Under the pieces are notes generated by a model. It was not told where the DNA came from. It saw only the letters and a list, made by a program, of their open reading frames with translations, and searched no databases. Shown piece after piece: positions 6,688 to 13,808 of a DNA stretch of 14,957 bases; the first letter of the stretch is position 1; each line of letters opens with the position of its first letter. Where the stretch lies: NCBI GenBank assembly GCA_964422155.1, contig CAYQZZ010000051.1, positions 1-14,957 on the forward strand, read 5' to 3'. Source of the DNA: JBGPRB01 sp964422155. GTDB taxonomy: Bacteria; Chloroflexota; Dehalococcoidia; Dehalococcoidales; RBG-16-60-22. The position numbers and the translations under genes are program-made.

Positions 6688-8079
6688 TTATCGTATCAGG
6701 TCAGCTAGCTCAGCGATGTTTACTAGTTCGTCAAGGCGATTCACAGTATTGATAATTTTCTCCCTCTTTTCCTTATCTAAGTGCCTGCCGGTTAAGGAAT
6801 GGAATTTAGAAATAATTTCTGTTTTAGTGGCAGGGTTCTCAGGGTCACCTTTTGGATAATCAACATGAGCCTGTAATATTCGTCCATCATTTAACTCGGC
6901 AATTAACGTAGCCGGATATGCTCGGGGATACATAGCTTCAGCAGCAGGATCAAATTCCCACGCCACTTTCTCTGCCATGGCTAATACTTGAGCATCTTTC
7001 AGCGCTTCAGTTCCGAATTCATCCATGCCCCCTTTATTCTTACAGATCGCGGTCGCTATGGCCCATGGGAGGCTGAACTGTGCATCTACATGAGTTACCG
7101 GTTTAAGTTTTTGCTCGACGGGATTACAAAGCATCTTGATCGAGAAATCTCCAACTTTGGCCACGATCCTTTTAACATTATTCGATCGTACACCCTGGCG
7201 ATACAAATCCAGAGCGCAGTCAAAAACAGGCCCACAAAAGCGACAACAGGCGTACATCTTGATACTGGTGTCCTTCATTTCCCATTTTTTGCCCAAAGTT
7301 TCCGTTATGCGTCCATAATCGAACTGATCTTTAAAGGAGAAGGCACGAATTAGACCGTTCGGCCCATCAAATACGGTTCCTGCTCCGATGAATCGCTTCT
7401 CCGCCAAAGATGCGGCCAAAACACCCCCCATTGCTGGATGACCTGCCTGGAGTGGCTTCTGCCACGCGCCCTCTCCAGTGCATTCCTGGGTGCCAGACGC
7501 AAAACTACCGGCTATGCCTAGAGCATATTTAGTTCTCTCTACATCAAATCCCATCACTTTCGCGCATGAGGTTGCAGCGCCAAACACGCCACAGGTGCCA
7601 GTCGGATGAAACCCCTGGTAATATGATTTACCAAGAAAAGATTCGCCGATGCGGATCATAACCTCAAGCCCCAAAATGTAGGATAATAGAAACTCCTTTC
7701 CTGTAACACCCCGGTTCTCACCCACAGCTAAAACTGCCGGAAATACTGCAACCGAGGGATGCATGGTGCCTTCCCTGTGGTCATCGTCGAAATCGAGAGC
7801 ATGACCCGAAGTGCCATTAAGCAATGCAGCGTTCATCATAGATGTCTTGAAACCATGGGCTACTACTGAACTACGGCTATTCCCTCCCTCTGCCTTAAGC
7901 ACCTCTGTCAATATGTTTATTTGAGGTCTTTTTGATGAACCTATCATACAACCTATTACATCGAGAGCAAATTCCTTAGCCTTTTCCACAGTCTCTGGTG
8001 GGAGAGATTCAAATTTTTCCCTGACAACAAACTCTGCTATTATTTCAGCCAACCGCTTTTCGTTCTTTCTAATATCCAC
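6688..8079 (-). CDS. MmgE/PrpD family protein
   Basis: About 463 residues, the usual length of the MmgE/PrpD family, which includes 2-methylcitrate dehydratase, cis-aconitate decarboxylase and iminodisuccinate epimerase. Counting from GTG 8088, family landmarks are 'GHALDFDDDHREGTMHPS' (95-112) with the conserved Asp and His, H161 in 'FHPTGTCGVFGAA', and K211 in 'QKPLQAGHPAMGG'. The region 'KMYACCRFCGPVFD' (277-290) aligns with the usual K-x-Y-x-C-C-R-x-x-H-P block, but Gly286 stands where a His is normal, so the chemistry may differ. I prefer the second GTG (8077-8079): GAGGTG at 8086-8091 lies 6 nt before it, whereas this same sequence overlaps the first GTG (8086-8088). The gene lies between the aconitase-type small subunit and a lactonase-like gene. 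It probably handles a hydroxy- or unsaturated polycarboxylate. The exact reaction is not assignable. Confidence 0.9.
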   Translation of the reverse strand: MDIRKNEKRLAEIIAEFVVREKFESLPPETVEKAKEFALDVIGCMIGSSKRPQINILTEVLKAEGGNSRSSVVAHGFKTSMMNAALLNGTSGHALDFDDDHREGTMHPSVAVFPAVLAVGENRGVTGKEFLLSYILGLEVMIRIGESFLGKSYYQGFHPTGTCGVFGAATSCAKVMGFDVERTKYALGIAGSFASGTQECTGEGAWQKPLQAGHPAMGGVLAASLAEKRFIGAGTVFDGPNGLIRAFSFKDQFDYGRITETLGKKWEMKDTSIKMYACCRFCGPVFDCALDLYRQGVRSNNVKRIVAKVGDFSIKMLCNPVEQKLKPVTHVDAQFSLPWAIATAICKNKGGMDEFGTEALKDAQVLAMAEKVAWEFDPAAEAMYPRAYPATLIAELNDGRILQAHVDYPKGDPENPATKTEIISKFHSLTGRHLDKEKREKIINTVNRLDELVNIAELADLIR

Positions 8080-8085
8080 TCGTTG

Positions 8086-8091
8086 CACCTC
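8086..8091 (-). promoter_or_regulatory. Ribosome-binding site deciding the PrpD-family start
   Basis: GAGGTG on the minus strand, within AAAGAGGTG (8086-8094), is spaced 6 nt from the GTG at 8077-8079. It overlaps the upstream in-frame GTG at 8086-8088, making that codon an unlikely start. Confidence 0.5.
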
Positions 8092-8213
8092 TTTATGTAA
8101 CTACTTCACTTCACTTTACTTGATGGTTCAACAATCCATGTTATCATTGCAAAAAGGGCGACGAAGAAGCCATTTCCCCGGGGTATATTATTCATCGGCA
8201 CCCGCGTTTTTGG

Positions 8214-8711
8214 CTATCTTTTATTGAGTTGCTTGGCAATGTGTTTCATGAGGCCCCCATCGTGAATTAACTCCTGCATAAACTGTGGAATAGCTTTTGC
8301 CTGTAATGTTTTGCCTCTGGAGAGGTTTATTATAGTTCCGCTGTCCAGGTCAACTTCAATCTCATCTCCTCCCTCTATATAGTTTTGCGCTTCTAGACAT
8401 TCAAGAAGAGGTAACCCGATATTAAAGGCATTGCGGTAAAATATCCTGGCAAAGCTCCCGGCGATTACACAGGAGATTCCTGCGCCCTTGATAGCTCGCG
8501 GAGCAGGTTCACGGGATGAACCGCACCCGAAATTCTTACCGGCCACAATGATATCTCCGGCATGTACTTTATGGGAAAAATGCGGGTCCAAACCCTCCAT
8601 ACAGTGTTCTGCCATTTCTTTTGAGTCCGTGCCAGTACTGTATTGAACAGGGATAATAACATCCGTATCCACATTGTTACCGAACTTCCAAACCCTTCCT
8701 CTAAAAATCAT
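8214..8711 (-). CDS. 3-isopropylmalate dehydratase/aconitase-family small subunit (LeuD/DmdB type)
   Basis: A 165-residue swivel-domain subunit of the short LeuD type, which combines with a separate LeuC-type subunit. Landmarks are 'FGNNVDTDVIIP' (10-21) and 'GKNFGCGSSREPAP', the substrate-binding loop typical of this subunit. The specificity loop after 'DTDVIIPVQ' reads YSTGTD (24-29), where isopropylmalate and homoaconitate enzymes usually have Y-L-x-x. This argues against a leucine-pathway substrate and is compatible with a methylated C5-C6 dicarboxylate such as dimethylmaleate/dimethylmalate (inference). GGGAG (8719-8723) lies 7 nt before the ATG. Its probable partner, the large subunit, is encoded 2.9 kb upstream in the same direction, with a hydrolase and a flavoprotein gene between, an unusual separation. 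No other leucine-biosynthesis gene is present. Cytoplasmic. Confidence 0.9.
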   Translation of the reverse strand: MIFRGRVWKFGNNVDTDVIIPVQYSTGTDSKEMAEHCMEGLDPHFSHKVHAGDIIVAGKNFGCGSSREPAPRAIKGAGISCVIAGSFARIFYRNAFNIGLPLLECLEAQNYIEGGDEIEVDLDSGTIINLSRGKTLQAKAIPQFMQELIHDGGLMKHIAKQLNKR

Positions 8712-8798
8712 CCTTTCGCTCCCTGCTCTACCTTTGTCCCTTCCAGATCACTTCGTCTGGGTAAGCTTACCTTCCTTTTATTGATCGAGTTTTCACGC

Positions 8799-10751
8799 TT
8801 AAATCTCCACTGCCACATTAAAACCATCGTGTACGGCCTCTTTGACAGTTCTGGCTTTCTGGCAATCGCCAATAATATATACGTCAGCCGCCAAATTCTT
8901 AAATTTATTCACGGTTGTCGTACGCGGCTGGAAGCCCAAGGACAAAATCACTGTGTCGGCGGCAATCGTGGAGCGTTTCCATTTGTTGTCAATGGCAATG
9001 ATCCCCTTGTCTGTGATTTCCTCGATCTTCATCTCTGTCAGGAAACTAACGCCGTATTCATCTAACTGTTCGGCTAACCCGCGTGGCCAATCGGCCTGTA
9101 ATGTCATATAGTCTAACATATCGATGACGGTAACCTTCTTTCCATCCTTGGCTAGTTGGAGAGCAGTCTCGCTGCCGGTGAAACCACCCCCGATTACCAC
9201 CACATTTTCTCCCACCTTGGCATTCCCTATATTCACATCCCCCACCCAAAATACATTTGTTCTGGTTGCGCCGGGAAAATCAGCCGTTACCGGGTCGGCG
9301 CCCACAGCCACGATTACTACGTCGGCCTTTTCTGAGGCCACCTTCTTGGCAGTAGCCTCTGTATTGAGATTGATGGTAACCCCGGAAGCTTTTTCAGTCT
9401 GGTGGACAAGCCACTCTGTATATCGTTTCATATCAGCCTTAATTTCCAGAGCACCAGCCAGTATCAGGTTCCCCCCCAATCTACCAGTCTTTTCATATAA
9501 AATTACTTCATGTCCTCTGGAGGAAGCTGTAAGAGCGGCTTGCATACCCGCCGGGCCACCGCCTATTATTACCACCTTTTTTTTCTCTTTTGCCGACCGA
9601 ATATCCGCGTAATTGATTTCTCTGCCTATAACCGGGTTTACGGAACAGCGGATAGGGTAAAAGTTCCTCGTGAGCTTGTTGCAATTGAAGCAGCGAAGGC
9701 AGGGCCTGGCGTCAGTCCGGCCATGCAACGCTTTATTCACAATTTCAGGATCTGCCAGAATAGCGCGAACCATCGCCACCATGTCCGCTTTACCTTCGGC
9801 AATAATTCTGTCAGCCGCTTCCATGCTGCTGATGGACCCTACCGTGGTAATGGGGATATTAAGAGCTTTTTTCAGTTTCTCGGCGCGATGCACGTTGTAT
9901 TCGTGAGGTAAATAAGTAGGCTGGATCATATGGGGGAGAGTCCAGTTATCGCTCAGAACCCCTGCAGATACATGGAGAAGATCGATTTTATCCTCAATCA
10001 TCTTAACAAATTCTATGGTTTCCTCCTCTTTCATACCCCCAGCCACAAGTTCATTGGCGCTGATACGGTATTCGAGAGCGAGTTTGTTTCCTACCTTTTT
10101 TCTAATCGCGGTCAAGACCTCGATGGCAAATTTGGCTCTGTTCTCCAGACTTCCACCATATCGATCAACTCTCTTGTTGGAGTAAGGAGAAAGAAACTGG
10201 GAGATCAGGTGTCCATGTCCTCCATGTATCATAACCATCTCGAAACCGGCTCGCATGCATCTATACACCGCATCTGCGAAACCGTTAATAACGGCATCAA
10301 TCATCTCCTGATTCATCTCGATAACCCGGAACCTGGGCCTTCCCTGCCGCTTGGCCTGCGTCTCTTCCAGGTTGGTGGGTATAGGAGAAGGACCAATAGT
10401 CTCCCTGCTGTTAAGAGTAAATCTGCCAGAATGGGCGACTTCAATGGAAACCTTGGCGCCGTATCTATGGACCGCTTCCGCCAGAACACTCAGTCCGTTT
10501 ATGACCTTATCATCACCAAGGTTTAACTGGAACTGGTGGGCCTGTGCATATCCGAGATCGATAGGGGATTCACCTATAGTGATGATCCCTGCACCTCCGC
10601 GGGCTATGTTTTGGTAATAGGCGACCATTTCTCTGGTGACGTAACCATCATGGCTGGCTAGCATATGAGACGCGGGACCGAACTCAATCCTATTCTTTAC
10701 CTCGACGTTCCCAAATTTGAATGGTGATAAAACATGTTGGAAGTTATGCAT
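8799..10751 (-). CDS. OYE-family FMN/FAD/4Fe-4S oxidoreductase (2,4-dienoyl-CoA reductase/TMADH-like)
   Basis: A 650-residue multidomain flavoprotein. Residues about 5-345 form an old-yellow-enzyme TIM barrel ('FKFGNVEVKNRIEFGPASH', then 'QFLSPYSNKRVDRYGGSLEN' at 185-204), which binds FMN. C351, C354, C357 and C369 ('CLRCFNC' plus 'RCSVNP') ligate a [4Fe-4S] cluster. The C-terminal half has a first dinucleotide motif 'IGGGPAGMQAA' (396-406) and an inserted second one 'IGGGFTGSETA' (520-530), giving FAD and NAD(P)H binding. This is the layout of 2,4-dienoyl-CoA reductase, trimethylamine dehydrogenase and enoate reductases. The active-site region reads 'HGGHGHL' (176-182), keeping an H-x-x-H pair, with His where many relatives have Tyr. 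It probably reduces an activated C=C bond, such as a 2-enoate or unsaturated dicarboxylate. The start is firm: GGAGG at 10760-10764, 8 nt before ATG. It lies 27 bp after the hydrolase gene. Confidence 0.93.
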   Translation of the reverse strand: MHNFQHVLSPFKFGNVEVKNRIEFGPASHMLASHDGYVTREMVAYYQNIARGGAGIITIGESPIDLGYAQAHQFQLNLGDDKVINGLSVLAEAVHRYGAKVSIEVAHSGRFTLNSRETIGPSPIPTNLEETQAKRQGRPRFRVIEMNQEMIDAVINGFADAVYRCMRAGFEMVMIHGGHGHLISQFLSPYSNKRVDRYGGSLENRAKFAIEVLTAIRKKVGNKLALEYRISANELVAGGMKEEETIEFVKMIEDKIDLLHVSAGVLSDNWTLPHMIQPTYLPHEYNVHRAEKLKKALNIPITTVGSISSMEAADRIIAEGKADMVAMVRAILADPEIVNKALHGRTDARPCLRCFNCNKLTRNFYPIRCSVNPVIGREINYADIRSAKEKKKVVIIGGGPAGMQAALTASSRGHEVILYEKTGRLGGNLILAGALEIKADMKRYTEWLVHQTEKASGVTINLNTEATAKKVASEKADVVIVAVGADPVTADFPGATRTNVFWVGDVNIGNAKVGENVVVIGGGFTGSETALQLAKDGKKVTVIDMLDYMTLQADWPRGLAEQLDEYGVSFLTEMKIEEITDKGIIAIDNKWKRSTIAADTVILSLGFQPRTTTVNKFKNLAADVYIIGDCQKARTVKEAVHDGFNVAVEI

Positions 10752-10778
10752 GCTTTCTTCCTCCCTATTTATACGCAG

Positions 10779-11567
10779 CTAGTCATAATATCCTTCATCA
10801 GATTTGACAAGCTCATTGAATTGCGCCATATCGTGCCCAAACCACAGTTCGGCGTTATACTCTTCGGCGATTTGAAGGATGCGATTTAAGGTTTTTTTAT
10901 ATCCCTCAGGGTCTCTAATCACACCCGGCAGCCTCACAGGAGGCCCCAGATTCTCCTTGCAGTATATAGCATCGGAGGTCAGTATCACGTTTCCAGTTTT
11001 TGGCAATTCAAGGAGTAATCCAAGCATGCCAAACGAATGGCCGGAAGCGAAACTCAGCAAATGAATGCCATCTAAGAACTCTACAATATTCCCTTCGTTT
11101 CCCACTAATCTCCATCTCAAACCTGCTCGGATCCAGGCGTCAACATCTGCTTTGATAAAAGGGTGAGTCAGCTGATTGAGGAAGTGAAGCTTGGCAACAT
11201 TGGTGAGTTCGACATCGCTAACAATAATCTCTGACTCTGTGAAGTTTTCCAGGCCTCCAGCATGATCAACATGGAGATGCGAACAGATAACGTACCGAAT
11301 GTCCTGTGGATGGATACCAATTTTACTAAGGCGACTTAACACCATCTCATCGTCCGAAATCGGCCACGGCCTTGGAGATCGCTCGAGCTTGCTCCAACCA
11401 GTATCATATAGCACCAGACCCTCGGGATGCTCGATCAAAAATGTCATTATTGGGATCGGCACAACATCCTTTGGATCGACTGGAACTCCTGAGCTTACAA
11501 GTGATTCCCTCGGCATATCAGGTGCTGTACCGTTCGCCATGACATATAATTTCATATCTTTACTCAC
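10779..11567 (-). CDS. Metallo-beta-lactamase-fold hydrolase, N-acyl-homoserine lactonase family
   Basis: A 262-residue MBL-fold protein with all seven metal ligands: H97, H99, D101 and H102 in 'SHLHVDHAGG', H177 in 'GHSFGM', D199 in 'TSDA' and H245 in 'GHD'. Early residues 'LVLYDTGW' (51-58) are the usual second-strand motif. It belongs to the same broad lactonase-like group as the 240-residue protein at 5752-6474 but is clearly divergent from it (different loops and length), so the two are not recent duplicates. The start is a GTG 6 bp after the aconitase-type large subunit, with AGGA only 4 nt before; an ATG at residue 5 is the alternative and matches a common N-terminus in the family. Tight spacing on both sides makes it part of the operon. 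It probably hydrolyses a lactone, anhydride or ester intermediate. Substrate unknown. Confidence 0.88.
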   Translation of the reverse strand: MSKDMKLYVMANGTAPDMPRESLVSSGVPVDPKDVVPIPIMTFLIEHPEGLVLYDTGWSKLERSPRPWPISDDEMVLSRLSKIGIHPQDIRYVICSHLHVDHAGGLENFTESEIIVSDVELTNVAKLHFLNQLTHPFIKADVDAWIRAGLRWRLVGNEGNIVEFLDGIHLLSFASGHSFGMLGLLLELPKTGNVILTSDAIYCKENLGPPVRLPGVIRDPEGYKKTLNRILQIAEEYNAELWFGHDMAQFNELVKSDEGYYD

Positions 11568-11573
11568 TCTTTC

Positions 11574-12857
11574 CTAGCCCAATTTTGTCCTGCTTCCAAT
11601 TACCTCATCGGGGTGGGCAATCCTTCCCTTCACCGCACTTGCAGCCGCTACGGCGGGGCTGGACAAATAGACCTCGCTTTCCGGATGTCCCATTCTCCCT
11701 ACAAAGTTGCGGTTCGTCGTCGATAATGCTCGTTCTCCTTTTGCTAAAATACCCATGTGCCCCCCGACACACGGTCCGCAGGTGGGTGTGCTGATCACAC
11801 CATTTGCGTCGAGAAAAATTTCTAGAAGACCTTCACGCATGGCTTGCCGGTAGACTTCTTGGGTAGCTGGAATAATGATAAGCCGGACACCAGGCGATAC
11901 TTTGTTTCCCCTAAGCACCTGTGCGGCAATACGCAGATCCTCGATTCTACCATTGGTGCAGGAACCTATTACCACCTGATCTATGTTTATATTCTCTACT
12001 TCGCTTACGGACCTGACATTGGATGGCAGGTGAGGGAAAGCTACCTGCGGTTCAATGGTGCTCACATCGTAATCTTTTACTTCAGCATAAGCTGCATCCT
12101 CGTCACTCCGGAATACTTTGTAAGGCCTTTGCGCCCTGTGCTCCAGATATTCCAGAGTGGTATTGTCTACCTCAAAGATCCCATTCTTGGCTCCTGCTTC
12201 CACCGCCATATTGGCCATAGTAAACCTGCCCGACATAGGAAGACACCCTATCACCTCCCCTGTAAACTCCATGGCATTATACAAAGCTCCATCTACACCA
12301 ATATCACCAATGGTGTAGAGGATAAGGTCTTTCGCATCCACCCATTTCCGAAGCAACCCGTGATATATAAACTTTTTGGAACTGGGCACCTTGAACCAAA
12401 GCTGACCTGTTAACATAGCAGCCGCCAGGTCCGTACTACCTATACCTGTTGCGAAGGCGCCTACTGCCCCATAGGTGCACGTATGGCTATCACCTCCCAC
12501 CACTACATCACCCGGCAAGACAAGTCCCTTTTCTGGAAGCAGGGCATGCGCGATACCCATTTCTCCTACTTCATAATAATGAGAGATTCCCTGTTGTCTC
12601 GCGAACGTTCTCATCCGTTTACAGTTCTCAGCAGCCTGGATATCCTTATTGGGTGTGAAATGGTCTGGGACCAGGACTATCATGGCTGGATCAAACACCC
12701 TGTTTGCTCCAATGGCCTCCATCTCATGGATTGCAAGCGGAGTAGAAAGGTCGTGACCCATGATAACATCAATCCTCGCGTTCAGTAGTTCTCCAGGCGA
12801 GACGTATTCTCTCCCTGCGTGGGCAGCAAGGATCTTTTCAGTCACTGTCATTCCCAC
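11574..12857 (-). CDS. 3-isopropylmalate dehydratase/aconitase-family large subunit (LeuC/DmdA type)
   Basis: A 427-residue hydro-lyase catalytic subunit of the short LeuC/homoaconitase type; the long bacterial LeuC has about 470 residues. The [4Fe-4S] ligands are C300 in 'GSCTNGR' and C360/C363 in 'TPTCGPCVGG'. 'GGDSHTCTYGAVGAFATGIG' (121-140) is the other signature. It should add or remove water at a branched C4-C6 dicarboxylate together with the small subunit at 8214-8711. The GTG start is favoured by AAGGA 9 nt before it and by the family N-terminus MGMT. It gives a 10-nt overlap with the lyase gene; the second start, ATG 12851, forms a 4-nt ATGA overlap. Either way translation is coupled to the lyase. 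With that lyase and the PrpF-family isomerase next door, it fits DmdA of the dimethylmalate route better than leucine synthesis (inference). Confidence 0.92.
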   Translation of the reverse strand: MGMTVTEKILAAHAGREYVSPGELLNARIDVIMGHDLSTPLAIHEMEAIGANRVFDPAMIVLVPDHFTPNKDIQAAENCKRMRTFARQQGISHYYEVGEMGIAHALLPEKGLVLPGDVVVGGDSHTCTYGAVGAFATGIGSTDLAAAMLTGQLWFKVPSSKKFIYHGLLRKWVDAKDLILYTIGDIGVDGALYNAMEFTGEVIGCLPMSGRFTMANMAVEAGAKNGIFEVDNTTLEYLEHRAQRPYKVFRSDEDAAYAEVKDYDVSTIEPQVAFPHLPSNVRSVSEVENINIDQVVIGSCTNGRIEDLRIAAQVLRGNKVSPGVRLIIIPATQEVYRQAMREGLLEIFLDANGVISTPTCGPCVGGHMGILAKGERALSTTNRNFVGRMGHPESEVYLSSPAVAAASAVKGRIAHPDEVIGSRTKLG

Positions 12858-13744
12858 TTTGCGCCATCCTTGTGATATTTATCAATGCCTCTCAAAATTT
12901 CCTCTTCCAGTTTCCTGTATTTTGGTAATCCCAAAAAATTGACCAGTTCATCGAAGGGAACCCCACCATGGCCTCCGTCACTGTTCATTCCTTGGGACTT
13001 CAACTCAACCAGCTTGTCGCGAAGCGCTGCGTATACGGTAGTAATGGATATAGGGGGGTAGATAGCCAGAGCATAGCCCATATCTTCGTATCTTTTAATG
13101 TGTAAATAGGGGGTTTTCGGTGCTATGTTAACCAATACCGGCCCCTTCACAAGCTTGGGGATCCTCTCCAATTGATCTATGTCTCTGGGTGCTTCGACAA
13201 AGAGGACATCTGCTCCTTCCTCTCTATAAATATTGGCCCTGCGAATGGCTTCCTCAAAGCCTTCAGCTGAAATCGCATCGGTCCTGGCGATTATGACCAT
13301 GTCGCCGTCTTTCCTGGCCCTAACGGCAGCCCGAATTTTCGCTACCATCTCACCTGGCGAAACCAGCTTATGTCCCTCCATGTGTCCGCATCTCTTCGGA
13401 GAAATTTGATCCTCAATCTGTATAGCTGCACTGCCGGCTTTCTCGTATTCCTCTACCGTTCTAATAACATTCAGATGATTTCCATACCCTGTATCAGCAT
13501 CGGCAATAACAGGAATCGCAACCGCATCTGCGATTCGTTTGACATTGGTCACCATATCCGTTAAGGTAAGCAAGCCAATATCAGGGTAACCTAGAGTGGA
13601 GGCCGCTGTACCGAACCCGGTCATATATACCGCATCAAACCCGACCGCCTCGATCAACTTGGCGCTAAAGGCATCATATGCCCCTGGAACCATGGTTATT
13701 CCTGGTCTTTCAATTAATTCCCTTAGTCTCTTCGCTGTTTTCAT
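12848..13744 (-). CDS. Isocitrate lyase/PEP mutase superfamily lyase (2,3-dimethylmalate lyase / 2-methylisocitrate lyase type)
   Basis: A 298-residue TIM-barrel lyase, typical length for PrpB and Dml. Key residues are 'YMTGFGTAAS' (40-49), the Mg-binding 'DADTGYGN' (82-89), E111-D112 in 'IEDQ', and the catalytic loop 'PKRCGHMEGH' (116-125). C119 is the residue that marks true C-C lyases of the family as opposed to PEP mutase. It should split a 2-hydroxy-dicarboxylate into pyruvate (or a 2-oxoacid) and a carboxylate: pyruvate plus propionate if the substrate is dimethylmalate, pyruvate plus succinate if methylisocitrate. Sequence alone does not separate these. The neighbouring PrpF-family and LeuC-type genes support either; absence of methylcitrate synthase and of AcnD favours the former. 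GAGGT about 8 nt before the ATG lies inside a palindrome, AGGTAATTACCT (13745-13756). It overlaps the next gene. Confidence 0.9.
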   Translation of the reverse strand: MKTAKRLRELIERPGITMVPGAYDAFSAKLIEAVGFDAVYMTGFGTAASTLGYPDIGLLTLTDMVTNVKRIADAVAIPVIADADTGYGNHLNVIRTVEEYEKAGSAAIQIEDQISPKRCGHMEGHKLVSPGEMVAKIRAAVRARKDGDMVIIARTDAISAEGFEEAIRRANIYREEGADVLFVEAPRDIDQLERIPKLVKGPVLVNIAPKTPYLHIKRYEDMGYALAIYPPISITTVYAALRDKLVELKSQGMNSDGGHGGVPFDELVNFLGLPKYRKLEEEILRGIDKYHKDGAKWE

Positions 13745-13808
13745 AGGTAATTACCTCAATGTTTCAGTTATTTGCAGGTTGTAGATATCCCATTATCCAT
13801 CGAGTTTA

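Noticed and set aside
9124..9612. Long plus-strand open frames opposite the OYE gene (9124-9612, 9930-10526) and opposite the AOR gene (3704-4216)
   Set aside because: These are antisense shadows of strongly conserved genes; their translations show no domains and no ribosome-binding sites.
8214..12857. Leucine biosynthesis (leuCD)
   Set aside because: No leuA or leuB nearby, subunit genes are split, the specificity loop is atypical, and the neighbours are catabolic enzymes.
13745..13756. Perfect 12-bp palindrome AGGTAATTACCT next to the lyase start codon
   Set aside because: A few perfect 12-bp palindromes are expected by chance in 15 kb. It overlaps the ribosome-binding site but has no matching second site.
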